A stretch of DNA of 64,000 nucleotides from Bradyrhizobium prioriisuperbiae (GTDB taxonomy: Bacteria; Pseudomonadota; Alphaproteobacteria; Rhizobiales; Xanthobacteraceae), in contig NZ_CP135921.1 of the NCBI RefSeq assembly GCF_032397745.1, positions 7,428,501 to 7,492,500 of the forward strand, given 5' to 3'. The position numbers and the translations under genes were made by a program. How positions within the stretch are numbered: position 1 is the first letter of the stretch; every line of letters begins with the position of its first letter. The notes under the pieces were generated by a model. The model worked only from the letters and a program-made list of their open reading frames with translations, was not told where the DNA came from and did no database searches. Positions 8,665-17,500 of this stretch are shown here, in pieces.

Positions 8665-9001
8665 GATGCGTCTCGTCGCAACAAGCGCAGTCATGACAAC
8701 GAGACGACGATTGCGCGCGTGCATCGAAAAGTCGGCGCGCCCACAAAAATAAGGCAAAAATCGCTGCGCTTCGTCTCGATTCAAATTGTCTAAGACAATG
8801 TGAGCACTGCACTGGCGTCGTTGTCGATACGGCGCGGAGGGTTGTGAGGCCCTGCGCGTCTTGCCGTCCCATGATCTTCAAGGACTTCCCAAAGGTCTTC
8901 TTCAGCAACATCCACTTCGCATCGAACAAGATCCTTCCGGTCCCGAGACCATGAGCGGGTCGCGCGACGCCGCATCACGCTGTCAAACAGGGAGTTAAAA
9001 A
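8665..9001. other. Gene-free stretch upstream of second PstS-like gene
   Basis: No supported gene is seen. Short frames on both strands lack Shine-Dalgarno sites and recognisable protein. The last bases carry GGGAG seven bases before the ATG at 9002, so the promoter of that gene should lie here. I see no clear operator. Confidence 0.45.
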
Positions 9002-10981
9002 ATGACGACGACATCCTTTGCCGGGCGCCTGCTGGGCTCGACCTCGCTGGTCGTGCTGTCGGCCGCCGCCGTGATCGGCGCGGCCCAGCCGGCCGCGGCC
9101 CAGACCGGCCTCTACGGCGGCGGCAGCACGCTGCCCTCGCTGGCGCTGCGGCAGATCTTCGACTGCTACGAGGGCGCCACCCTCGCCAATGACGGCCAGA
9201 CCTTCTCGCCGGGCTTCACCTTCTCGCCGCCGAGCCCGAACCAGCTGCCGACCAGCTGCACGCTGGTCTCGACCTCGGTCGAGGGCCTGTTCGCCGCCGT
9301 CGGCTCCGGCAACGGCCAGCGCGCCTACATCGCCAACGACGCACGCCAGCTGTTCCGCGGCAGCCCTGATACGGCGCCGGCGCTGGTGAGGAAGCCCTCG
9401 GCCAAGCCGCCGTACCGCGACACGGCCAACGCCAATTTCTCGAGCTATCCGTATCCGCGGCTCGACTTCGCGGCGAGCGACGCACCGCTGGCCAGCACGG
9501 TCGCCAGCCTGACCACCGTCTCGTTCGGCAGCTTCGTGCCGACGACCAACTGGCAGAACACCCTCCTGATCGGCGCGAAGACCAGCACGGTCGTGAGCTT
9601 CAACACCGCGGCTGTCGGCGCGCCGATCCAGATCCCGGCCCTGCAAGTGCCCGTCGCCATCGCGGTCAACACCGCGAACTCCCTCGCCGGCGCGACCTGG
9701 ACCAACCAGTCGGCGCTGTCGCCGAACACCCAGGCCGGCGGCGCGCTCCAGCTCTCCGCGGCGCAGCTCTGCGCGATCTTCTCGGCGACCGTGACGGACT
9801 GGCAGGACACCACGACGCTGATCCCCACTCTCGATGCGGACGGCGTGCAGCAGTTCCAGCACTTCTATGACGACAACACCAACGGCACGCTGACCCCCGT
9901 CAGCTACACCAGCCGCCGCCTGCCCATCAAGGTGGTGTACCGCTCCGACGACGCCGGCACGAGCTTCATCCTGACCAACTACCTCGCCAACCTCTGCCCG
10001 CTGCTCGACCCGACCGGCACCTACAACTACAAGAAGATCTTCACCGGCGTCGGTGTCGGCGGCGCCACCACGGCCAACCTGCCGTCGAGCAAGTTCCGCA
10101 ACCTGCTCAAAAACATCAAGGCGGTGAAGGGCGAAGCCGACGACCACAACGATCCGTACGATGTGGACGACGATCAGGAGCGGCCGGATCCGCGCTGGAT
10201 CAGCGCCGAGGGCGCCAACCAACAGGCGCTCAAGATCGGAACCGGCTCGCTTCTCGCCGGCCGGATCGGTTACCTCAGTGTCGACTTCACCCAGCCCTAT
10301 GCGCAGACCGTGACCGAGGAAATCGCCGGCGTCACGATCTCCGCCCCGGCCCCGCTGTCGGCCAGCGTCCAGAACGAAGTGCAGCGCATCTTCGGCGTCT
10401 ATCACCCCGGCCAGACCGGTCTCGACGGCGTGGCGGCGAACTTCGTCGCGCCGACGCCGACCAACGCCGCACAGGCGTTCTCCGGTCTCGTCGCTCCCGG
10501 GCCGAACAGCAACCACAATGCCTGGAACATCTATGGGCAGGTCTATGCCAGCGGAAGCGTGGCGGGTGGCGTGACCTATGACGGCCTGTCCGTCATCGGC
10601 ATCCCGCTGCAGACGGAGACCGACTATCCGCTCACGGGCGCGAGCTATGTCAACGTCTACAGCTGCTACAGCGATACCACAGGCGCCCGGGTGCCGGCAG
10701 TGAAGAACTGGCTGGCCTGGTTCTTCGGCGGATCGCTCGGCTCGTTGCCGCCCTACAACCCCGCGACGTCGAATCCCAACGCCCCCGGATTTGATCCCAA
10801 CGTCGCCAAGGTCATCCGCAACAACGGTTTCCATGAGGTCGACGGCGCATGGGCTGGTAGCGTGGTGCAGACCTACCTGAGGACGAGTGCCGCGGGCGGC
10901 CGGACCAGCGCGATCGCGGCCTACAATGCGTCAGGCACGCAGACCGACGGCTGCCAGGGCGTCACCGGCGGTGCGAAGTAA
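9002..10981 (+). CDS. Exported PstS-like substrate-binding-fold protein (copy 2)
   Basis: The protein has 659 residues, with GGGAG upstream of the ATG and a Sec signal ending near QPAAAQ. The mature start TGLYGGGSTLPSLALRQIFD, the CAIFSATVTDWQD and VVYRSDDAGTSFILTNYL core and the GRIGYLSVDFTQPYA segment parallel copy 1. It has an extra acidic loop (GEADDHNDPYDVDDDQERP) near residue 385 that copy 1 lacks, a possible metal-binding or spacer insertion. It ends GCQGVTGGAK, close to the end of copy 1. As with copy 1, there are no Pst permease genes nearby; a secreted DING/PstS-like role is inferred. It has its own terminator. Confidence 0.82.
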   Translation: MTTTSFAGRLLGSTSLVVLSAAAVIGAAQPAAAQTGLYGGGSTLPSLALRQIFDCYEGATLANDGQTFSPGFTFSPPSPNQLPTSCTLVSTSVEGLFAAVGSGNGQRAYIANDARQLFRGSPDTAPALVRKPSAKPPYRDTANANFSSYPYPRLDFAASDAPLASTVASLTTVSFGSFVPTTNWQNTLLIGAKTSTVVSFNTAAVGAPIQIPALQVPVAIAVNTANSLAGATWTNQSALSPNTQAGGALQLSAAQLCAIFSATVTDWQDTTTLIPTLDADGVQQFQHFYDDNTNGTLTPVSYTSRRLPIKVVYRSDDAGTSFILTNYLANLCPLLDPTGTYNYKKIFTGVGVGGATTANLPSSKFRNLLKNIKAVKGEADDHNDPYDVDDDQERPDPRWISAEGANQQALKIGTGSLLAGRIGYLSVDFTQPYAQTVTEEIAGVTISAPAPLSASVQNEVQRIFGVYHPGQTGLDGVAANFVAPTPTNAAQAFSGLVAPGPNSNHNAWNIYGQVYASGSVAGGVTYDGLSVIGIPLQTETDYPLTGASYVNVYSCYSDTTGARVPAVKNWLAWFFGGSLGSLPPYNPATSNPNAPGFDPNVAKVIRNNGFHEVDGAWAGSVVQTYLRTSAAGGRTSAIAAYNASGTQTDGCQGVTGGAK

Positions 10982-11046
10982 GCAAGGATGAGGTCGAGAT
11001 CCGGTGAGAGATCACCGGATCATGATCGCAGCAATGACAGACGATA

Positions 11047-11081
11047 ACGGCCGGGTTCTCGATGAGGCCCGGCCGTTTTTT
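11047..11081 (+). terminator. Intrinsic terminator of PstS-like gene 2
   Basis: The stem AACGGCCGGG / CCCGGCCGTT is followed by a T-run, about 65 bases after the stop codon. A smaller inverted repeat (ATCCGGTGA/TCACCGGAT, 10999-11025) lies between. Confidence 0.9.
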
Positions 11082-11116
11082 GTTCGAGCCGACACAATAT
11101 TTGTTGAATTCGCGGC

Positions 11117-11206
11117 GTCGTCACCGGGCTTGTTATTACAGGCGCATCATCCCCGATGTCATCGCCCGGCCGAAGGACCGGGCGATCCAGTAACCGAGCG
11201 CGTTGA
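11117..11206 (+). repeat. Truncated CACCGGGCTTGT repeat plus second copy of the 8602 repeat
   Basis: Bases 11117-11134 match the first half of the 7911 module and stop abruptly. Bases 11141-11206 are the inverted copy of 8602-8664. The junction suggests that one repeat inserted into, or recombined with, another. Confidence 0.7.
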
Positions 11207-11352
11207 TAATCGCGGAATACAACCAACCAGAACGTACCGCTTCATTTCATGATTGATTTCGGCGTGTACTGGATCGTCCGGTCAAGCCCTATGACGTTCA
11301 CACATCTTCGCCATCGGTTGATCCCTGACCCTCCGCCGATGCAAAGAGCTGT

Positions 11353-11377
11353 TCCCTCCCCCCTTGTGGGGGAGGGA
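11353..11377. repeat. C-run/G-run palindrome TCCCTCCCCCCTTGTGGGGG
   Basis: A 25-base perfect or near-perfect palindrome of a C-run and a G-run. The ISAs1 element at 12843 is inserted in another copy of the same motif, in the opposite orientation of its central CACAAG. The remaining bases 11207-11417 hold no gene that I can support. Confidence 0.7.
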
Positions 11378-11417
11378 TAGGGAGGGGGGGGGGCGCTCTG
11401 GTGGTACGGTACAAACT

Positions 11418-12743
11418 GGGCTGAGTCCTGACAATTTGACCCGGGTTGATTCCTGACAGGCAAGCTTCGTCTGATTCGATGGAGGATCAGGCGATGCCTT
11501 TCAGGGAGAGCAGTCCTATGGAGGAGCGTATCGCGTTGTTTCGGAGTACGAGACGGGAGCATTTTCGGTGACGGAGCTGTGCGCGCGGTATGGCATCAGC
11601 CGGGAGACCTTCTACGTGTGGAAGCGCCGCCGCGCGAGCGGGGAGCCGCACTGGTTCGAGGAGAGAAGCCACGCGGTGGAGAGCTGTCCGCATGCGACGG
11701 CTAGCCAACTGGCCGACTGCCTCATCGCGACACGGCGACGGTTCCCGCATTTCGGCCCGAAGAAGGTCAAGGCATGGCTTGAGCGCGGGCGGCCCGAGAT
11801 CGACTGGCCTGCGGCGTCGACGATCGGCGACATCCTGAAGCGGGAAGGCTTGGTCGAGACACGCCGTCGCCGACGTCGAGCGATTGCACAGGGCGAGGTG
11901 GTGGCGCCGGCAAGCGTCCCCAATGAGGAATGGTCGATCGACTTTAAGGGCTGGTTTCGAACCCGCGACGGGACACGCTGCGATCCGCTCACCATCACGG
12001 ATGCTGCGAGCCGCTTTCTTGTCGAGGTCCGCATCGTCGATCCGACCTGGGCTGGCGTTAAAGGCGCGCTGGAACGCGTTTTCGCGGACATTGGCCTTCC
12101 CGATGCGATCCGCTCCGATAACGGTACACCGTTCGGATCCACGGGGCGGGCGGCCTTTCGGCACTCTCGGTGTGGTGGCTCAAGCTCGGCATCGAGCCGC
12201 ACTACATCCCGCCGGCGAGTCCGCAGGACAACGCCCGGCACGAGCGCATGCACCGCACTCTGAAGGCTGAGACCTCGAAACCGCCGGCGGCAACGGCTGC
12301 CGAGCAGCAGCGCCGGTTCGACGTCTTCCGCCACCACTTCAACCAGGAGCGGCCGCACGAGGCTCTCGATCAAGCGCCGCCCGCCAAGCTCTGGCAGTCG
12401 CCGTCGCGCGCCCTGCCGAGCCATCTCCATGACCCCTGGTACGATGCTTATCATGAGGTCCGCCGTGTGCGTTCCTCCGGCGAAATCAAATGGCGCGGCG
12501 AGCTCGTGTTCGTCGGTGAAGCGCTTGCAGGCGAACTCGTTGGTCTCGCCGAACGCGACACCGGCGGCCACATCCTGCGCTTCTGCGACCGGGATCTGGG
12601 GGTGATCGATCGTGACCACCGTTTCCTCCGCTTTGCTCCCCCGCGCGCCCGGTTCCGTGTTCAGCAGAAAACGGCAGCGACAGCAAAACAATGACCGAAT
12701 ACTGTCAGGCATCAGCCCGGTCCAAAATGTCAGGAATCGACCC
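11418..12743 (+). mobile_element. Decayed IS481-like insertion sequence
   Basis: Imperfect terminal inverted repeats of about 42 bases (11418-11459 and 12702-12743, roughly eight mismatches) bracket a single transposase gene. Each terminal repeat contains two CTGACA-type motifs about 25 bases apart, probable transposase sites. The transposase has two frameshifts, so the element is unlikely to move on its own. I could not define a target duplication. Confidence 0.75.
11494..12694 (+). pseudogene. IS481-family transposase with two frameshifts
   Basis: The ATG at 11494 follows GGAGG. The reading moves through three frames: MPFRESSPMEERIALF, then, after a missing G near 11543, EYETGAFSVTELCARYGIS (helix-turn-helix), then the integrase core with Asp of SIDFKGW and Asp of RSDNGTPF. 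A second missing G, in the G-run near 12143, is needed before SVWWLKLGIEPHYIPP and the Glu of NARHERMHRTLKAE. The C-terminal segment (EIKWRGELVFVGEAL) is intact. Restoring one G at each site gives a continuous protein of about 400 residues with a complete DDE triad. Both lesions are single-base losses in G-runs, so sequencing error is an alternative to true decay. Confidence 0.85.
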
Positions 12744-12842
12744 GGTCGGACCTCTGGAACTCAGCTCATCGATGGCTCACACGGCTCATTTCAATCTCAG
12801 AGTACTGGGTACCCCCCTTCCCCCCACCCTCCCCCACAAGGG

Positions 12843-14041
12843 CAGGGGAATCGCATATGGCTTTGCGTCCCCTATTGCATTGGAAGGCAAGACGGATTCT
12901 GAACATGACTCCCGGATCACGGAGGGAGTCGGATGGAGCAGTTCAGGAGCAGTTTTCGGCAACTGCCGGACCCGCGGGCGGAGAATGCAAGGCACGACCT
13001 GCTGGAAGTGTTGTTCATCGCGCTGGCGGCAACGTTGTGTGGGGCGGAGTCCTGCTCGGATATGGCGGACTTCGGCCAGTCCAAAGAGGGGCTGTTGCGG
13101 CTGTTCCTGCGTCTGGAGCATGGCATCCCGAGCCACGATACGTTCAGCCGGGTGTTCCGCCTGCTCAAGCCGCAGGCCTTCGAGAACGCATTCCGTCGTT
13201 TCATGGCCGCCTTTGCCAAGGCCAATGGGCTCAAGCTTTCTGGAGTGGTGGCAGTCGACGGCAAGGCTTTGCGCGGGGCCTACGAACGCGGTGGCAAGGC
13301 CACGCCGCTGCATCTGGTCAACGTCTTTGCGGTGGACGCCCGTATGGCTTTGGCCCAGCAGAAAGCACCCGGTCGCAACGAGACGGCGGGCGCTTTGGAA
13401 GTGATCGAGCTTCTGTCCCTCGAAGGCTGCATCGTTACAGCCGACGCACTGCATTGCCACCGAGCCTTTGCGGCAGCGGTGCGCGAGCGTGGCGGCCACT
13501 ATGTTCTGGCGATCAAGGCAAACCGCGGGCATTTGTTCACCGCGGTTACGCAACAGTTTGCGCGATCGGGCAAGCGCAGCGTCGCCGAGCAGATCAACCA
13601 ATCCACCCACGATCGGCGCGAAGCTCGGCGCGCGACCATCATGCGCAATACCAGCTTGGCCACCCTCTACGGCTTCCCGGGCGCGGCTGCGGTGGGCCGC
13701 GTCACATCGCGCAGGCGCTTGCGGGGTCGGCGGGCCGATGCCCCGGCCGTGCGATACTATTTGCTGTCCAAATACATCTCCCCCAAGCGGCTGCTGCACG
13801 TCACGCGCAGTCACTGGGGCATCGAGAACCAGCTTCATTGGGTCCTCGACGTCCATTTCGCCGAGGATGGCAATCGTGCGCGAAAAGACAACGCTCCCGA
13901 GAACCTCGCCATTCTGCGAAGGCTGGCCCTCAACATTCTGCGAACTCACCCGGATCGAGCTTCTCTGCGCCGCAAAATCAAGCGCGCCGGCTGGGACGAT
14001 ACCTTCCTCATGCAGATCCTCAGCCATATGCGATAGCCCTG
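12843..14041 (+). mobile_element. Intact ISAs1-family insertion sequence
   Basis: The element is 1,199 bp and begins CAGGG. The terminal inverted repeats match over about 21 bases with two mismatches (left CAGGGGAATCGCATATGGCT, right complement CAGGGCTATCGCATATGGCT). It is flanked by a perfect 10-bp duplication CCCACAAGGG at 12833-12842 and 14042-14051. It carries one uninterrupted transposase gene. The target was a C-run/G-run palindrome of the type seen at 11353. The perfect duplication and intact gene suggest recent insertion. Confidence 0.93.
12933..14036 (+). CDS. ISAs1-family transposase
   Basis: The protein has 367 residues; the ATG has GGAGGG upstream. The N-terminal associated domain shows LPDPRAENARHDLLEVLFIA and HGIPSHDTFSRVFR. 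The DDE core follows, with VAVDGKALRGAYE (first Asp), IVTADALHCHR (second Asp) and SHWGIENQLHWVLDVHFAED (Glu region). The C-terminal segment NLAILRRLALNILR is typical of the family. The length and motifs are complete, so it is probably functional. It acts on the terminal repeats at 12843 and 14041. Confidence 0.95.
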   Translation: MEQFRSSFRQLPDPRAENARHDLLEVLFIALAATLCGAESCSDMADFGQSKEGLLRLFLRLEHGIPSHDTFSRVFRLLKPQAFENAFRRFMAAFAKANGLKLSGVVAVDGKALRGAYERGGKATPLHLVNVFAVDARMALAQQKAPGRNETAGALEVIELLSLEGCIVTADALHCHRAFAAAVRERGGHYVLAIKANRGHLFTAVTQQFARSGKRSVAEQINQSTHDRREARRATIMRNTSLATLYGFPGAAAVGRVTSRRRLRGRRADAPAVRYYLLSKYISPKRLLHVTRSHWGIENQLHWVLDVHFAEDGNRARKDNAPENLAILRRLALNILRTHPDRASLRRKIKRAGWDDTFLMQILSHMR

Positions 14042-14196
14042 CCCACAAGGGGGGAGGGAGCCGCAAAATCATCGTCTCGACATCAAGACGTCGCGGATCG
14101 AGATGTGTGCATCTCGTAGGGTCAAGCCGGACGATGACACTGAATTTGCCGAGACACAGCGACGCTCACTACGGTTTGCTCGACTCTCTCCATTGC

Positions 14197-14340
14197 TCAC
14201 AACGGATCGTAATGCAGATGCGGATTCGGCTTCACCCGCGGCTCGTCATGCCGGGTTGTTTCGTTGAGCACCAGCGCGGCGATCCAGGCGAGACCGCTCA
14301 GCAGCGCCATTCCGGTGAGCATCCCAAGCAGGAAAGTCAT
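14197..14340 (-). CDS. Small hypothetical membrane protein
   Basis: The protein has 47 residues. The ATG at 14340 has GGAG five bases upstream. Residues 2-26 form one hydrophobic helix (TFLLGMLTGMALLSGLAWIA) followed by a polar, His/Pro-rich tail. A longer reading frame exists but its upstream part translates a palindromic repeat. I do not recognise a family. The good ribosome site and clean membrane segment argue for a real gene; isolation among repeats argues against it. Confidence 0.45.
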   Translation of the reverse strand: MTFLLGMLTGMALLSGLAWIAALVLNETTRHDEPRVKPNPHLHYDPL

Positions 14341-14379
14341 TGTTACTCCATTGGTACGACGGACACGTTCGACTCCCAC

Positions 14380-14498
14380 TATGTCGTCACCGGGCTTGTC
14401 CCGGTGACCTCGCTTAGGGAGGTAGAGCGCTGCTGATCGGAAGCGGCACCGCACTGCGCCCCTGATCGGGGTTGCCGGGACAAGCCCGGCAACGACAG
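14380..14498. repeat. Compound palindromic repeat, second copy of 7911 type
   Basis: It carries the CACCGGGCTTGTCCCGGTG module, the linker with CTGATCGG and the GTTGCCGGGACAAGCCCGGC module in the same order as 7911-8022. Confidence 0.8.
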
Positions 14499-14508
14499 AG
14501 AAAAAATC

Positions 14509-14592
14509 GTCGGGCGGTTGAACGCCACCGTAACCCGCCATCATGATCAGCGCGCGACATCAATGGCGGTTACGCTGCGACTAACCGCCCTA
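14509..14592. repeat. Palindromic repeat at the 3' end of the adhesin gene
   Basis: Arms starting GTCGGGCGGTT and ending AACCGCCCTAC surround a loop containing ATCATGATCAGC. It ends four bases from the adhesin stop codon and resembles the 3296 palindrome with several changes. It may form the 3' hairpin of the 13-kb adhesin mRNA. Confidence 0.7.
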
Positions 14593-14596
14593 CAAA

Positions 14597-17500
14597 CTAC
14601 TGTTGCCCTCGCCGGCGGCGCTCATCATCACCGCTGTCGACACCACCACCACTGCCGCCATAACCCACCACCTCGACAATGATGATGGAGGGCTGCTCGT
14701 TAGGCTTGGCAGCGCCGGGCTGGCCGGACTGCTGGGTCGCAGCTGTCACGTTGGTGGGCGCGGTCAGCGCGGCGTTCGGCACCGGCGCGGTCGCGAGACC
14801 GGTAACGGTGCCGGTGGACTGGGCGTTAAAGGAGTTGAGCACGATCGGTGCGACAATGAAGATGTCGTTGCCACGCACGCCGGCAGAACCGAGGTCGATG
14901 GTGCCACGGGGCGCGACCAGCGTCACGTTGCTCTTGGTCTTGTCCTGCCCCGGCAGCGTCACCAGGGCGGCGATGCCGGCGCCGGTGACCAGGCCCTGCG
15001 GATTGGTATAGCAGTAGCCAAAGGCGGTGCAGATCATGCTGACCGCCGGGCTCGAGGCATAGGTCTTCGGCCCCGAGCCGGCGTTGATGTCACCGTTGGC
15101 GACGAACAGGCTGACGTCGCCGCCCTGCTGGGTCATGATGCGGCTCTGGTTGACCAGGATGGAGTCGTCGGTGAAAGTACGGACGGTGCCGCCGGCAAGC
15201 GTCAGGATGCCCTCCTGGTTCGGCTTGAGCGTGTCGAGGGAGGCATGACCGACAGTGATGCCGCCACCCGGCCCCAGGATGTTGATGTCGCCGCCCATCT
15301 GGGTCTCGACCAGCGAAGCCGCGACATTGAGTTTGCCGGTCGCGATCTTGACGGCCGCGCCGTTGCCGCTGCCGGTGGCGTTGTCGGTGTAGCCGTTGCC
15401 GGCCGGGAACAACGTCGAAATCGCCTGATAGGCGCGAGCGTATTGCTGATAATAGGTGCTCGACGAAGTCTCATGGTCCCTGCCCACCTGGGCCACGAAA
15501 TCCATGAAGTTGCGGTTGATCGACAGATCGATCTGCCGTTGCTGCTGCTGCAGGCCGGCGATATCCGCGGCCTGCAGATTGAACGTCAGCTGCGGAAAGC
15601 CCGCCTTGGCGGCGAGACCATTCAGCACCTGATTGATCTGCGCCGTCGACAGGGCGCGGTACACCACGGCGGCCTCGCTCGCCGTCAAGGTGACGTCGAC
15701 CTTCGGATCGGAGATGCCGGCGGCGATCGCACGCAGCCGGATCAGTTGATCGACCAGTTGATCGAGCTGCCGCGCGATCGGAAGTATGAAATCGATGCCG
15801 GTATCGGCCGCCACCTTCGCATCGGCGTAGGCCGCAATCGCGGCCACATAATCGATGCCGGGCTTGACACCGAACAGCAAGTTGATCCGGGCGCCCTGCG
15901 CCGGCAAATAGGGCCGGAGAGCGTTGGTGGCGGACAGATTGGCGAACGTGCTGCCAATAGCACTCCCGTTGCCGAACGTGGCAATGCCCGAGGTTGATGT
16001 GGCCAGCGGCGCACCGGAGGGCGCGAACGGCCCCATGTCATGCCCGGCCTGCAGCACGAAGTCGCCGGGACCGTAGAGATAATAGGAGCCGCCGACCAGA
16101 TCGTGGCCCGCCACGATGCTGGTGATGTCGCCGACATTGTTGTTCTGGCCGATGAACCTGAAACCAGAGCTCGACGCGCCATTGCCGGTTGTCTGGAGCT
16201 CTCCTCCCTGGACCAAGCCCGCATAGATGTTGTTGCCCGCCTCGATCCGCGCCGGCTTGATCAGGGTCAAATTGGCGGCAAGGCCGCGGTCGGCATCGAC
16301 GGCATAGATATCCTGCCCGGCCGCAATGATCACCGGATCGGGATCATTGGCATGCAGCGCCAGGGTCAGGCTGGGCAACGGCACCCCGAGCGGGCTGATG
16401 TAGTTGGCATAGTCCAATAGATTCGAGTTCCGGCCGACATATTGCGTGGTCGCGGTGCCGAGATCAGGCATCGCCAGGCCAAGCCCGAGATCAATCGAGC
16501 CGGCGGCGACAAGGCTGATGGTCCCGGTGTCGCCTCCGGTCTGGGTCGGGTACGGCACCAGGTTTGCGTTTCCGAAGATGTTGGTACCCGTCTTGTTGAC
16601 GGCAATATCCCCGCTGAGCGCCGCCAGCTCGAGGGTGGCGGGCAGCAGCAGCCCGACGGTGGTGGATGGCACAAGGCTGCCTGGGGCGAAGGCCGGATTG
16701 TGGACAAACAGACCGCCGATGACGGACGGAGAGACCGTCAGAGCCGTGACGTCGCCGGTGACGCTGGTCAATGAGACGCCGCTGCCCGGACCGTAACTGG
16801 TGAAGAAGTTGCTCCAGAAGCTATTTTCGGTGGTGCCGCCCGGCAGAGCCGTGAGCGGCGTCTGCACCACGGCACCGAGTGGCAGCGAAGCGGGGTCGTA
16901 GACATTGCCGAGGGTCACCGAACCCCGGGCGATCAGGTCGATGAAGCCGTCCTGCACCGCGAGTTGCAGCGGCAGCGCATACGAGCTGATGACTGGACCA
17001 CCCCTTGTGATCCCGATGGTCGGCTTGCCCTGGTTGAGCGGATTGCTGGTGGTGGCCTGCACCTCCCCGCCGACCTTGATCAGGCCGCTGCCGCGGCCGA
17101 CCAGCAAGTTACTGCTCAGGAGATCGCGGCCGGCGGTGACGCTGAGGTTGCCGCCGCCATAATAGACGGCCGTGGGCCCGATCAGGTTGCCGCTGGCATC
17201 GCGGGCGCCGGTTCCGCCTCTCACGACCAACGTCTCCGGCAGCGAGGCGCCGATATCGATGATATCGGCGCCCGCCGCCAGCGTGATGTTGCCGCCGCCG
17301 AGCGCGCCGAAGCCCTGGAAGAAGGTGGCGTAGTTGATCCAGGCGGCGGTCTGGCAGGCGACCGAACTCGCGACCGCGCAAGCCGCGAACGGCGTGGTGC
17401 TGCCGTCCGACTGGCCGTAATGGATGTACCAGTCGCTCCAGAGCTGGCCCGTCAGGGCGCCGGTCACGCCGGTCTGGCTGCCGTCGGTGTCCATCGGCAT

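Noticed and set aside
8585..8929. 114-codon minus-strand frame
   Set aside because: It crosses the 8602 repeat and has no ribosome site or recognisable protein.
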